Shown piece after piece: positions 17,807 to 27,623 of a stretch of 64,000 nucleotides of DNA. How positions within the stretch are numbered: position 1 is the stretch's first letter; every line of letters starts with the position of its first letter. Both the position numbers and the translations under genes were made by a program. Under the pieces are notes generated by a model that did not search any database, was not told where the DNA came from, and worked only from the letters and a program-made list of their open reading frames with translations. The DNA comes from Ferrimonas pelagia (GTDB lineage Bacteria > Pseudomonadota > Gammaproteobacteria > Enterobacterales > Shewanellaceae): positions 124,001-188,000 of the forward strand of contig NZ_BAABJZ010000006.1 in the NCBI RefSeq assembly GCF_039543565.1, given 5' to 3'.

Positions 17807-19462
17807 TCACTCTTTCGGCAATAAGGTGCCGTCTGAAATCATGCTGGTATACATCTGATGTAATGCCTCGGTGCCCTCGATCTGTTCGATGTAGTGCGCT
17901 ACATCCTGACGGATGGCATCGGCAAAGAAGGCGCCCACAAACATCCCTTGATCCCAGGCGATAAGCTTGCTGGACATCTCGCCTTGCGCGTTGATGGCAC
18001 CATACCAGCCAGCCACGCTGGTGATCTGCGGGTATTGGTCTTTCAGGCCCATCAGGTGGGTTAATGCCCGATCCGGTTCAACCATAAAGGAGAGGCCACT
18101 CGCATGCGGCGTGCCGACCGTATCTTGGCTGCTATTCGCAGGATTGCGCATATAGGCCTCGGAGACCACATCGAGCCCATATGAGTCATATCCGTCCTCA
18201 ACGGTTGGGGCAGAGCTCAGCAGCGGGATACGATGCTGTTCGGCAAACTCATATTGCGCTTGTGAGAAATCAATCCACATCTGGAAATCGGGCATGAGGC
18301 TGGCTTCGTCAAACCAAAGTTGTGGCGCGAGCCCCTGAAAGATGCCGCCATTCCAGGCCAAAGCTGGCTCTGTGGTTTGACCTTGTGCGTTTAGGTACTC
18401 GGTGGTGAACAACTTCATGTTGGTGAAGGCATCGATAGGAACGGCCTCATCCCCCATACCCTGTGTGAGTAGGGCTGCCCAGATCGGTGCAGTGCGACTC
18501 TCATTGGTTTTGCGGTCAATATGATAGTTTTGAAAGCCGGGAGCTTGATCCGGATCGTCTGTGTTATAGCGATAAGCCGCGCGGAGCATCCCCTTGTCGG
18601 GATCGTAGAAACGACTCCAGCCGGTGCGTTGTCGTTGCAGCAGAGCGTGAGAACGCTGAGACAGCTCGGCCAACACAGGATCTGAGTGCTGCCAGAAGGC
18701 ACCAGCGAGGCTGGCCAGAGAAGAGGCCAGGTTGCCGTTGTCGACGGCGGAAACTATGCCACCATTGGATGTGGTCGTCAGCACCCCATTTTCAAATCGG
18801 TATAACCAGTGGAATAGGCCATCGAGATGGGGCGCTTGCTCCAGTTGGCGGAGTACCTGCGCCATCTTTTCAGCGGCTGTGGGTGAGCCAGCTCGCTGAA
18901 CCTCAACAAGCACATTCAGATAAAGGCCGATGGCGGAGATGTTGGTGTAATTGGCTTTGCCGTAGGGGATGTTGTTGTGGTCCACCTTGAGGTTTTCGTG
19001 GGGAATGCCGGTGCCGACTTCAATGCCGATGTCGTGTCGGAAGTAGTCCAGATTTGCCTGCAATTCGGCAGCAAAGCATTTTGGGTAATAGTGATCGGCG
19101 ATCACCATTGCGTCAGGATCTTGGCTCCAATCATGGCTGCTGCGTAACACCTGACGCTGCAACCTATGCTCTAACCCTGCATAGTGGGCGCTGAGTTCAA
19201 CCTCACCGGTGCCGATGACCCAAAGCTGCTCTTGCTGGAAATACGCGATATCAAGGTTAGAGCTGTGGTAGGTCACACCGTCTGTGAGCTGGGTTTGGCT
19301 GCCATCACTGAGGTGTGCGGTGACCATAACCTGCTCACGGGTGTGCCAGATCAAGGGATCCGCCACGGACAGTTCAATGTGGTCGACGGTTGGTGTGGTT
19401 TCGCTGTCACTACAGCCACTGATCAGCGAGAGTAGGCTGAGCAGCCAGATTCTTTTTCTCAT
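17807..19462 (-). CDS. Glycoamylase-like (DUF3131-type) lipoprotein with N-terminal Ig-like domain
   Basis: The lipobox LISGC (residues 13-17) marks a 551-residue lipoprotein. Residues about 28-110 form a bacterial Ig-like (BIG2-type) domain (DGSQTQLTDGVTYHSSN). The rest carries helix-rich motifs of the glycoamylase-like (alpha/alpha)6 barrel: KANYTNISAIGLYLNVLVE, SAVDNGNLASSLASLAGAFW, DGYDSYGLDVVSEAY, GWYGAINAQG and SKLIAWDQGMFVGAF. Relatives include beta-1,2-glucan and other glucan hydrolases, so a glycoside hydrolase role is likely but the substrate is unclear. It is divergent from the GH29/GH43 tandem starting at 20006, sharing a 543-base intergenic region and possibly regulation. Confidence 0.75.
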   Translation of the reverse strand: MRKRIWLLSLLSLISGCSDSETTPTVDHIELSVADPLIWHTREQVMVTAHLSDGSQTQLTDGVTYHSSNLDIAYFQQEQLWVIGTGEVELSAHYAGLEHRLQRQVLRSSHDWSQDPDAMVIADHYYPKCFAAELQANLDYFRHDIGIEVGTGIPHENLKVDHNNIPYGKANYTNISAIGLYLNVLVEVQRAGSPTAAEKMAQVLRQLEQAPHLDGLFHWLYRFENGVLTTTSNGGIVSAVDNGNLASSLASLAGAFWQHSDPVLAELSQRSHALLQRQRTGWSRFYDPDKGMLRAAYRYNTDDPDQAPGFQNYHIDRKTNESRTAPIWAALLTQGMGDEAVPIDAFTNMKLFTTEYLNAQGQTTEPALAWNGGIFQGLAPQLWFDEASLMPDFQMWIDFSQAQYEFAEQHRIPLLSSAPTVEDGYDSYGLDVVSEAYMRNPANSSQDTVGTPHASGLSFMVEPDRALTHLMGLKDQYPQITSVAGWYGAINAQGEMSSKLIAWDQGMFVGAFFADAIRQDVAHYIEQIEGTEALHQMYTSMISDGTLLPKE

Positions 19463-20005
19463 GGTGTATTGGTTTCATCGAGGTTGGATTGTCGGGTTGC
19501 TGGGGCCGTTGCGGAGCAGTAAGCCTCACAGTTTTGCAGCGGTGTGGCAGAGCAGTGCGACGGCAACAGCGTGGTTCTGAAATGGTGAGAATTTTCAGCA
19601 AATCGGCTGAATGTAGGTGGCAATGATGATACATCACCCAGAAGCGAATCCTCCTTTGTTACCAGATAATTCGCCAAGCCTTTGGTACTGGAACTTTTGT
19701 ATTATCTGCGCGATGTCCAACCCCATCAGTTAAATTGCGGATGCCGTTGATCGGCACTCGAGGGGGGATTTGGATATGCAGCACAAGTTGTTGTAAATAA
19801 ACGTCAAGACTCTGGTTCCCAGTCCATTTTTGTCACAAAAATGAGCCGACTATTGGCACGAATACTGTGTGTCTGCCATTGAAGTGACAATGATCTCCTT
19901 GTTGCCCTCATTCCGTTTGATGTCTGCGCGGTGGCAGTGCCATTAAAAACAACAAAGCGACCGTTCCCTGAGTGCTCAGCACCGGGTCGCGATATAGGAA
20001 ATTCG
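19463..20005. other. Divergent intergenic region of the glycan-degradation locus
   Basis: 543 bases between the divergent glycoamylase-like gene and the first GH29 gene. No credible gene is seen in it. It must hold promoters for both directions. It is AT-richer than its neighbours around 19640-19900. I could not identify a specific operator; no regulator gene lies nearby. Confidence 0.5.
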
Positions 20006-21940
20006 ATGAAAAAGTTGCCTCTGGTGCCGGCCCTGTTGCCTGCCCTCATCGCGGCCAATCTGGCCGTGGCTCCAGCCATTGCCGCGGATAGCCCACGTCA
20101 GTTTGAACCTTCCCACGAATCCCTCAATGCCCAGTACCAGGATCCCCAGTGGCTGATGGACGCCAAGTTCGGGATCTATACCCACTGGGGCGTGGTAACC
20201 CACGCCATTCAGGATGCTGAGCGCCCGATGGGCTGGTATGGCCGCCATATGTATGAAGATGGCCACTACATCCAGAAACACCACAAGAAGCACTGGGGTG
20301 ATCCGGCCGAGGTGGGCTACAAGGATCTGATCGAAGGCTTTACCGCCGACAACTTCGATGCCAAGCAGTGGGCCGAGCTGTTTGCTGCCGCGGGGGCCAA
20401 GTTTGCCGGACCGGTAGCAGTGCACCACGACAACTTCCTGCTGTGGGACTCCGAGATCTCCCCCTACAACAGCGTAGAGATGGGCCCGAAACGCGATATC
20501 GCCGGTGAGTTGGCTGAGGCCATCAAAGGCGAAGAGATGTACTTCTTCTCCTCCTTCCACCACGGCTTTGCCCCGCGTTTCTTCGAGTTTGCCCATAACT
20601 ACGATGGTGCCGATGCACCGGATCTGTACGGCGAGTTCGTCGAGCCGGTACGTCGTGGCACCCCGGAGTTTCGCTGGATCTCCCGTGCCAACCAGGAGAT
20701 CTTCCTGGCCAAGGTGGATGAGTACACCGCCAAGTACCAGCCGGACATGATTTACTTCGATTTCGGCCTGGGCTGGCACGACTGGGATATCCAGCACCAG
20801 ATGTACGCCAACTACTACAACGAAGCCCTGGGTTACGGCCAAAGTCAGCCTACCGTGGCGCAGAAGAAGCACGAAGGGCATCAGCTGCCTTACTCCATGT
20901 TGGACTTAGAGCGCGGCCGCCTGAGCTTTATGTCCGAGTTCCCTTGGCTGACCGACACCTCCACCGGCGCCTGGTTTAACCACAAGAACCCGCACCTGGA
21001 GAAGTCGTCCGATCTGGTGAACTACCTGGTGGACGTGGTCTCCAAGAACGGGATCATGGTACTGAACGTTGGGCCGGATCATACCGGTGCCATCCCTGCC
21101 GAGCAGGTGACCATTCTTGAAGATATCGGCGCCTGGCTTGAGATCAACGGCGAAGGCATTTACGACACCCGCCCTTGGCTGACCTATGGTGAGGGCCTGT
21201 CCGCCAACGATCGCGGTCACTACGCAGCCAAGGATTCCAAGGCCCACGCGCCGACCGTGTACCGTCCGGAAGACATCCGCTACACCCAATCCAAAGATGG
21301 CAAGACCATTTACGCCTTTGCCATGGGCTGGGAGCCGGGCCAGGACATCGAGCTGAAGGCCACCGCCGTCGACAAGAAGCGCTGGCGTGCCAAAGCTGAG
21401 TTGCTGGGCTTAAGCGAAGGGAATGGCGAAGTGAGCACCCGCATCAACGATGCCGGTAACCTGGTGCTGGAGACCGCCGAGCTGAACGTCGATGCCATCG
21501 GTCCTGTGTACGGCTTTAAGCTGACCGGTTTCGATCTGTCCTGGCATGAGCACGGCCATCACTATCTGCCGACCACCCAGACCCTGACGTTGGAAGCCCG
21601 TGACGGTGAGACCCACCTGCTGAGCAGCAATGTCCGCATTCGTCACACCGAGCGCCACTACAATCTGGTGCTGGATATGCCGGCTCACGAAGGTGGCGTG
21701 GTGCAACTGCACATGCTCAAAGGTGACAAGAGCTTCGATCGCGGCTTCCGCGTGACCCTGCCAGCTCAAAGCCAGCCGGGGCCGCAGGAGTTCGGTCATA
21801 TGCTGTTGAACGACAAGGGCCGCTACACCCTGACCGTGCAGTCGCTGATCGACGGGGTGGATCTGGCGGACGGCACCCAAGCCAGTTTGGTGATCGATCG
21901 CGCCGATAGCACCCAGAAGATGGGTCAGCACGTCGACTGA
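20006..21940 (+). CDS. GH29 alpha-L-fucosidase, secreted (first copy)
   Basis: The start ATG 20006 has TAGGAAA upstream and a clear signal peptide ending APAIAA. An in-frame start at 19931 would precede it. The product is 644 residues. The GH29 barrel (about 30-390) shows WLMDAKFGIYTHWGVVTHA, VAVHHDNFLLWDS, PKRDIAGELAEAI and PDMIYFDFGLGWHDWD, where the Asp of YFD is the expected nucleophile, then VSKNGIMVLNVGP. A beta-sandwich C-terminal part follows. It removes terminal alpha-L-fucose from glycans in the periplasm or outside the cell. It is followed at 22010 by a GH43-like gene, and the pair recurs at 24009-27579. Confidence 0.88.
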   Translation: MKKLPLVPALLPALIAANLAVAPAIAADSPRQFEPSHESLNAQYQDPQWLMDAKFGIYTHWGVVTHAIQDAERPMGWYGRHMYEDGHYIQKHHKKHWGDPAEVGYKDLIEGFTADNFDAKQWAELFAAAGAKFAGPVAVHHDNFLLWDSEISPYNSVEMGPKRDIAGELAEAIKGEEMYFFSSFHHGFAPRFFEFAHNYDGADAPDLYGEFVEPVRRGTPEFRWISRANQEIFLAKVDEYTAKYQPDMIYFDFGLGWHDWDIQHQMYANYYNEALGYGQSQPTVAQKKHEGHQLPYSMLDLERGRLSFMSEFPWLTDTSTGAWFNHKNPHLEKSSDLVNYLVDVVSKNGIMVLNVGPDHTGAIPAEQVTILEDIGAWLEINGEGIYDTRPWLTYGEGLSANDRGHYAAKDSKAHAPTVYRPEDIRYTQSKDGKTIYAFAMGWEPGQDIELKATAVDKKRWRAKAELLGLSEGNGEVSTRINDAGNLVLETAELNVDAIGPVYGFKLTGFDLSWHEHGHHYLPTTQTLTLEARDGETHLLSSNVRIRHTERHYNLVLDMPAHEGGVVQLHMLKGDKSFDRGFRVTLPAQSQPGPQEFGHMLLNDKGRYTLTVQSLIDGVDLADGTQASLVIDRADSTQKMGQHVD

Positions 21941-21964
21941 GCCCCCGTATTTTTCCTCTCATTA

Positions 21965-21988
21965 GCGCACCGGCCCAGGCCGGTGCGC
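21965..21988 (+). terminator. Strong stem-loop between GH29 and GH43 genes
   Basis: Eleven-base-pair arms GCGCACCGGCC / GGCCGGTGCGC with a two-base loop, followed by TTTGCTATTT. It ends only 21 bases before the next start codon, so it may act as a partial terminator or an mRNA-stability element that sets relative expression within the operon. Confidence 0.65.
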
Positions 21989-22009
21989 TTTGCTATTTGG
22001 ATGGACAAC

Positions 22010-23950
22010 ATGAAAACGTCGCTCTCTGTTATCACGCTCTCTTTGCTCAGTGCCTCTGCGCTGGCGGGCACCACCTTGATCAACCCGATGGACGTCGAGT
22101 ATCAGTACGGCGAACGGATCTCCGAAAAGCGCCAGTTCATCAAGGCCCCGGGCCTGGTGACCCGGCAAAGCGCCGATCCCGTGGTGATCAAGCACGAGGT
22201 GGATGGCGAGTTTCAGGGTTACTTTAAGTTCGCCAGTCAGGGCCGCGGCTACTGGATGTCGATGGATCTGATCCACTGGGATCACATCACTCCTGCCGGC
22301 CCTTGGGCGGTGAGTTATTTCACCCCGGGCCAGGAAAAGGACGCGGGCACCACCATCATCGATCCCGACACCGGTCTGGAGTGGAAGGACATGATCGCCC
22401 CGGCGGCGCTGGCCAAAGACGGTCAGGTGTACCTGATGGCCTCCCACCGAAATGGCGGCAAGACCGAGTTGCTGGTGTCGGATGACCCTGCCTCTGGGAT
22501 GTGGGAGTTTGCCTCGGAAGATTTGGGCTTCCCGGTGGTGGGCGACACCAACTTGTGGGATCCGGCGCTCTACCATGAGGACGATCAGTGGTACGTCTAC
22601 TGGGGCAGCTCCAACCTGCACCCGCTGTGGGGCACCAAGATCAACCAACATCGCCAGCGCGGCCTCGAGCTGAATCGTTTCGCCAAACCGGTGATCACGG
22701 CCCATCCGGACGTGCATGGCTGGGAACGGATGGGCTTTGACCACGTCCACGACAACCGCGCCCCTTACATCGAAGGGCCGGAGATGTATAAGCGTGGCGA
22801 TACCTACTACCTGACCTACGCCGGTCCCGGCACCGATGGCAACGTCTACGGCGATGGCGTCTACACTGCTAAATCGCCGCTGGGGCCGTTTGAGTATCAG
22901 GCCCACAACCCGGTGTCCTACAAGCCCGGCGGCTATGTCCATGGCGCAGGCCACGGCAACACCTTCGAGGATGCCCATGGCAACCTGTGGCGCTCCGGCT
23001 CCAACTGGTTCGGAGTGAACTGGGTGTTTGAGCGGCGCAACGTGCTGCTGCCTTCGGCCATCGACAAGGATGGCGTGATGTACTCCACCGCCCGCTTTAT
23101 CGACTTCCCGTTCCATGCGCCGACCGGTAAATACCAGGATCCCAACGAGCTGTTCAGCGGCTGGATGCTGCTCTCCTACAACAAGCCGGCCAGCGCCAGC
23201 TCGACGTTGGCACCACAGAACGATCGAAGCTTCGACGCCGCCTTCGTCACCGACGAGAACCCACGCAACTTCTGGGTCGCTGCCGACAACAATGACAGCC
23301 AGTTTGTCACTGTCGATCTGCAGGGCGAGAAGACGGTGCGCGCCATCCAACTGAACTACGCCGATTATCTGGTGCAGGGCGAAGCGTATCGCGCGCCGCT
23401 GCCTGGCTCCGGCGTCAGCCGCGATGCTTATGACGCGCAGCTCTATACCCACTATCGCCTGTCGGTGTCCACCGATGGCGAGTCCTGGACCGAGGTGGCC
23501 AACAACCTGGACACCCAGGAAAACCGAGCCAACGTCTATGTCGAGTTGGACGAGCCGGTATCGGCCCGCTATGTGCGTTTCGATAACGTCCATGTCGGGG
23601 TGAAGCATCTGGCCGTCAACGGCCTGCGGGTGTTTGGCAATGCACCGGGTAAGGCACCGAAACCACCGAAAGGGTTGACCGTAGAGCGTCTGGACGATCG
23701 CCGCAGCGCCCTGGTGTCCTGGACGCCGTCCGAGGCGAAGCAGTCCACCGTGGGTTACAACATCCGCTTTGGTGTGGCCAAGGACAAGCTGTACCACACC
23801 TACCAGATCTGGCACGACGAATTTGCCGGTGAGCTGGCGGGGCAAAAGGAGATCCGATCGCTGGATCTGCACAATGGCTACTGCTTCGCCATCGAAGCCT
23901 TCAACGAAACCGGCGTGTCCAAGTTGGGCAAGGTGCGTTGCGTCGATTAA
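22010..23950 (+). CDS. GH43-like glycoside hydrolase with F5/8-type C and FN3 domains (first copy)
   Basis: The start ATG 22010 opens a signal peptide (MKTSLSVITLSLLSASALAG). The 646-residue protein has a five-bladed propeller resembling clan GH-F (about 25-400) with candidate acids in SADPVVIK, LWDPALYH and IEGPEMYK, and the KPGGYVHGAGHGN His motif. An F5/8-type C carbohydrate-binding domain (about 405-550, DLQGEKTVRAIQLNYADYLV) and a C-terminal FN3-like domain (about 555-646) ending in a Cys pair follow. It pairs with GH29 genes, so it probably trims side chains of a fucose-containing glycan; the specific bond is unknown. Confidence 0.78.
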   Translation: MKTSLSVITLSLLSASALAGTTLINPMDVEYQYGERISEKRQFIKAPGLVTRQSADPVVIKHEVDGEFQGYFKFASQGRGYWMSMDLIHWDHITPAGPWAVSYFTPGQEKDAGTTIIDPDTGLEWKDMIAPAALAKDGQVYLMASHRNGGKTELLVSDDPASGMWEFASEDLGFPVVGDTNLWDPALYHEDDQWYVYWGSSNLHPLWGTKINQHRQRGLELNRFAKPVITAHPDVHGWERMGFDHVHDNRAPYIEGPEMYKRGDTYYLTYAGPGTDGNVYGDGVYTAKSPLGPFEYQAHNPVSYKPGGYVHGAGHGNTFEDAHGNLWRSGSNWFGVNWVFERRNVLLPSAIDKDGVMYSTARFIDFPFHAPTGKYQDPNELFSGWMLLSYNKPASASSTLAPQNDRSFDAAFVTDENPRNFWVAADNNDSQFVTVDLQGEKTVRAIQLNYADYLVQGEAYRAPLPGSGVSRDAYDAQLYTHYRLSVSTDGESWTEVANNLDTQENRANVYVELDEPVSARYVRFDNVHVGVKHLAVNGLRVFGNAPGKAPKPPKGLTVERLDDRRSALVSWTPSEAKQSTVGYNIRFGVAKDKLYHTYQIWHDEFAGELAGQKEIRSLDLHNGYCFAIEAFNETGVSKLGKVRCVD

Positions 23951-24008
23951 CCCGGATCAGGCTGAGGTCGTGATCAAAATCAGAGCAACAACAAAGGAAA
24001 GGATCATC

Positions 24009-25544
24009 ATGGAACGTGTTTTTTCCCGCCGTGTATTGAGCAGCCTGGCGCTGCTGTTGGCGCCGGCGCTGGCTGCGGCGGACAGTGGTAAGCCAGTTTA
24101 TGAGGCGAACATCGCCTCACTGAGTCACTATCAGGCACCGGAGTGGTATCAGGATGCTAAGTTTGGGATCTGGGCCCACTGGGGGCCCTACTCAGTACCG
24201 GCGTTTGGTGGCCGTCATGCGGCGGAGTGGTACCCCCGCCATATGTACGACACCAGCGACAGTGCCGGGCACCATTCGCACCACAAGGCCACTTACGGCT
24301 CGCCAAGCGAGTTCGGCTACAAGGATTTTATCCCGCTGTTTACCGCCGAGAGGTTCGATGCCGATCACTGGATCGATCTGGCAGAGGCTGCCGGGGCCCA
24401 ATTTTACTCGGTAGTGGCTCTGCACCATGACGGCTTCTCCATGTACGACAGTGATCACACCCAGTGGAACTCGGTCGAGATGGGGCCGAAACGGGACATC
24501 GTCGATGAACTGTTCACCGCGGCGCGGGCGCGCGGTATGAAGGTGGGGGTGACCAACCACTTCGCCCATAACCTGGATTACTACGAGCATCTGTTTGAGT
24601 ACGGCGGTGACTGGGCGCCGGAATATCAAGATCTGTACAGCCACGGCGGAGAGCCGGACGAGTGGTACATGAACCGTTGGTGGAACCGCACGGCGGAGTT
24701 GGTGGATAAATATCAGCCGGATCTCTACTACTTCGACTGGGGCTGGAACCGGCCGAGCATGCTTGAGGCGTTTGAGGGGCAGCGGGAACGCTTCCTGGCC
24801 TATTACTACAATGCGGCGATCGCTCAGGGTAAGGGCGAATTTGGCGATCCCAATGTAGTGATGAACTTCAAGGGGCGCACTTTGCCCCGTAGCGTGGCCA
24901 TTCAGGATGTGGAACGGGGGGGACGCAACCAAGTCAGCGATCATGTCTGGCAGGCTGACACCTCCATCAGTAAGCACTCCTGGAGCTACTCCGAGGTGGA
25001 TGACTACTGGTCCACCACCGAGATGCTCCACACCCTGATCGATGTCGTGAGTAAGAACGGCGTCATGATGCTCAACTTCGGACCCCGTGCCGATGGAACG
25101 GTGCCGGACGAGTACGGCACTGTGCTCAGGGAGATGGGACAGTGGTTGGCCATGAATGGGGAGGCGATCTATGAGACCCGACCCTATCAGATCCACGGGG
25201 AAGGGCCGACCGTCCGCACGGCGAAAAACCGCCTTCAGCTCAAGCGTCACGGGTACAACTACGGTGCCGAAGACATCCGCTTTACCCGCAATAAGGCCAA
25301 CGACACCTTGTACGTCACTGCCTTGGCGATGGCCGAGGCGGGGCAGGTCCGGGTGACGAGCCTCAATGCGGCGGCTTTTGATATGGCGGGGATCGCATCG
25401 GTGCGCACGCTGGATGGCCAGGCTATCAGTTGGCGCCAGGAGCAGGACGCCTTGATCCTGACTTGGCCGCAAGGGATGGCCGAGTCGGTGGCCTATGTGG
25501 CCAAACTGCAGTTCAAGGAGACCTTACCCAAGCTCAAACGTTAA
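24009..25544 (+). CDS. GH29 alpha-L-fucosidase, secreted (second copy)
   Basis: The start ATG 24009 follows an excellent ribosome site (AAAGGAAAGG). A signal peptide ends at ALAAAD. The 511-residue protein is a GH29 enzyme: EWYQDAKFGIWAHWGPYSVPA, VALHHDGFSMYDS, MGPKRDIVDELFTAAR, PDLYYFDWGWNRP (nucleophile Asp in YFD), then SKNGVMMLNFGPRADGTVPDE. It is shorter than the first copy because it has a smaller C-terminal sandwich. The two copies are clearly diverged, suggesting different fucosyl linkages. It lies between two GH43-like genes that are more alike than the GH29 pair. Confidence 0.9.
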   Translation: MERVFSRRVLSSLALLLAPALAAADSGKPVYEANIASLSHYQAPEWYQDAKFGIWAHWGPYSVPAFGGRHAAEWYPRHMYDTSDSAGHHSHHKATYGSPSEFGYKDFIPLFTAERFDADHWIDLAEAAGAQFYSVVALHHDGFSMYDSDHTQWNSVEMGPKRDIVDELFTAARARGMKVGVTNHFAHNLDYYEHLFEYGGDWAPEYQDLYSHGGEPDEWYMNRWWNRTAELVDKYQPDLYYFDWGWNRPSMLEAFEGQRERFLAYYYNAAIAQGKGEFGDPNVVMNFKGRTLPRSVAIQDVERGGRNQVSDHVWQADTSISKHSWSYSEVDDYWSTTEMLHTLIDVVSKNGVMMLNFGPRADGTVPDEYGTVLREMGQWLAMNGEAIYETRPYQIHGEGPTVRTAKNRLQLKRHGYNYGAEDIRFTRNKANDTLYVTALAMAEAGQVRVTSLNAAAFDMAGIASVRTLDGQAISWRQEQDALILTWPQGMAESVAYVAKLQFKETLPKLKR

Positions 25545-25641
25545 GGCACATCGTGCCTGTTGGCGACGTTTACACGCCGATTTTCCACGCGGGCCTGCAC
25601 CCAAGCGGGCCCGCCAATTACCGTTATGACTGGTGAATTCA

Positions 25642-27579
25642 GTGAACACATTTTCAATGAGCGCGGTGGCGCTTAGCCTGCTCAGTGGTGGCGTCAGCGC
25701 CGGCACCTACATCAACCCCATGGATGTGGAATATCAATACGCCGAGGTGATCGAGCAGCGGATGGCCTATCCGGGCGTAGCCGGGCTCAATGCCCGTATG
25801 GGCGCCGATCCGGTGATGGTGCACCTGGACGCCGAGGGCGAGCAGCGCGGCTACTACCTGTTTGGTACCCATAATCGCGGCTACTACTACTCCGCAGATA
25901 TGGTGAGCTGGGAGCACATCGTGCCTCAGGGCGACTGGCCGGTGAGCTACTTCAATGAGAAGAGCGAGCGGGAGCGCAACTCCGGTGGCATTCGCACCGA
26001 GGCGGACACAGGTTACATCTACAAGGACATGATCGCCCCTGCGGCGGCGGTGAAGGACGGCCAGATCTACCTGATGGCCTCCAGCCGTGGCGGCAAGCCG
26101 GAGCTGTTTGTCAGTGAGGACGCGCGCAGCGGCCAATGGCGCATGCTGGAGCAGGATCTGGGCTTCCCCAACGTGGGCGACAAGCACCTGTGGGATCCGG
26201 CCCTCTACCATGAGGGCGATCAGTGGTATATCTTCTGGGGCAGCTCTCACCTGCACCCGCTGTATGGCGCCAAGCTCAACGAAACCCAGAAAAATGGCAT
26301 CAAGGTGGATCGCTTCCTGCGCTCCTTCGTGCATCTGTACCCGGATCAACACGGCTGGGAGCGGATGGGCTGGGATCACCGCGCCGAGGAGCGTCGCCCC
26401 TACGGCGAAGGCCCTGAGCTGATCAAGGATGGCGATACCTACTACCTGACCTACGCCGCGCCGGGCACCGACAACAATGTCTACGGTGACGGGGTCTACA
26501 CCGCCAAGTCGCCACTGGGGCCCTTTGTCTATCAGGAGCACAATCCGGTGTCCTACAAGCCAGGCGGCTATGTCCACGGCGCGGGCCACGGCAACACCTT
26601 CCGCGACGAACACGGCAACGTCTGGCGCTCCGGCACCAGCTGGCTGGGGGTGAACTGGGTGTTTGAGCGCCGTCTGGTCATGCTGCCGGGGGCGATCGAC
26701 GCCGACGGCCAACTTTACAGCACCAGCCGCTTCGCCGACTTCCCTCAGTATGCGCCCACCGGCGAGTATCAGGATCCCACCGAGTTGTTCACCGGCTGGA
26801 TGCTGCTCTCCTACCAGAAGCCGGTGAGCGCCAGCTCCGAGGTTGAAGGCCACGAAGCGGCACGGCTGAGTGACGAGGAACCGCGCAGCTACTGGCTAGC
26901 CCAGAGCAATGGCGATGAACACATTGTGATGGATCTGCAGGGCGAGAAGACGGTACGGGCCATTCAGCTCAACTACACGGATCATCTGGTCGACGCCGAG
27001 AAGTTGACGCCACTGATGCCACGGGAGAGCGATTTGAAGGACTACAAGGCGCGAGTCTACAGCCACTACCGGGTGAGCCTGTCCAGCGATGGCGAAGAGT
27101 GGACCGTAGTGGCGGACAACAGCGCCATTCAGGAGAACCGGGCCAACCCTTATATTCAGTTGGATGAGCCGGTAGAGGCGCGTTTCGTTAAGTTTGAGAA
27201 CCTGCATGTGCCTACCGAGCACCTGGCGCTGAGTGCGATCCGGGTGTTTGGTAACGCGCCGGGCAAGGCACCGAAGACGCCGAAGGGCCTCAAGGTGGAA
27301 CGCCAAGGCGATCGCCGCAACGCTGTGGTGTCCTGGACGCCGCAAAGCGATGCCAAACAGGGATCTGGCCAGGAAACCGTGGGTTACAACATCCGCTTCG
27401 GTCATGCCAAGGACAAGCTGTACCACACCTATCAGATCTGGCATGACGAGTTTGTCGGTGAGTTGGAGGGCAAAAAGGAGATCCGCTCGCTCAACCTGCA
27501 CAGTGGCTACTGCTTCGCCATCGAGGCCTTTAACGAAACTGGCGTGTCCAAGTTAGGCAAGGTGCGCTGCGCTGACTGA
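25642..27579 (+). CDS. GH43-like glycoside hydrolase with F5/8-type C and FN3 domains (second copy)
   Basis: I choose GTG 25642 because it gives MNTFSMSAVALSLLSGGVSAG, aligning with the signal peptide of the first copy; GTG 25633 and ATG 25657 are alternatives and none has a strong ribosome site. The 645-residue protein repeats the first copy's architecture: propeller with GADPVMVH, LWDPALYH, GEGPELIK and KPGGYVHGAGHGN, then DLQGEKTVRAIQLNYTDHLV and the FN3 tail with NAPGKAPKTPKGLKVER. A Gln/Gly/Ser-rich insert (about residues 570-580) distinguishes its FN3 part. It was duplicated from, or exchanged with, the gene at 22010. Confidence 0.78.
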   Translation: MNTFSMSAVALSLLSGGVSAGTYINPMDVEYQYAEVIEQRMAYPGVAGLNARMGADPVMVHLDAEGEQRGYYLFGTHNRGYYYSADMVSWEHIVPQGDWPVSYFNEKSERERNSGGIRTEADTGYIYKDMIAPAAAVKDGQIYLMASSRGGKPELFVSEDARSGQWRMLEQDLGFPNVGDKHLWDPALYHEGDQWYIFWGSSHLHPLYGAKLNETQKNGIKVDRFLRSFVHLYPDQHGWERMGWDHRAEERRPYGEGPELIKDGDTYYLTYAAPGTDNNVYGDGVYTAKSPLGPFVYQEHNPVSYKPGGYVHGAGHGNTFRDEHGNVWRSGTSWLGVNWVFERRLVMLPGAIDADGQLYSTSRFADFPQYAPTGEYQDPTELFTGWMLLSYQKPVSASSEVEGHEAARLSDEEPRSYWLAQSNGDEHIVMDLQGEKTVRAIQLNYTDHLVDAEKLTPLMPRESDLKDYKARVYSHYRVSLSSDGEEWTVVADNSAIQENRANPYIQLDEPVEARFVKFENLHVPTEHLALSAIRVFGNAPGKAPKTPKGLKVERQGDRRNAVVSWTPQSDAKQGSGQETVGYNIRFGHAKDKLYHTYQIWHDEFVGELEGKKEIRSLNLHSGYCFAIEAFNETGVSKLGKVRCAD

Positions 27580-27598
27580 GTTGCCTGCATGAACCATT

Positions 27599-27618
27599 GC
27601 GCCACCTACGGGTGGCGC
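27599..27618. terminator. Shared terminator hairpin at the end of the GH locus and the buf operon
   Basis: Eight-base-pair arms GCGCCACC / GGTGGCGC with a TACG loop, then TTAGTTT. It is placed six bases from the stop of the convergent DUF2063 gene, so both operons could end here. Confidence 0.7.
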
Positions 27619-27623
27619 TTAGT

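Noticed and set aside
21962..23872. 636-codon open frame on the minus strand
   Set aside because: It lies exactly opposite the GH43-like gene and its His/Val-rich, motif-free translation is typical of a shadow frame in GC-rich DNA.
24192..25472. 426-codon open frame on the minus strand
   Set aside because: It is opposite the second GH29 gene, which has clear family motifs; no ribosome site or domain in the antisense frame.
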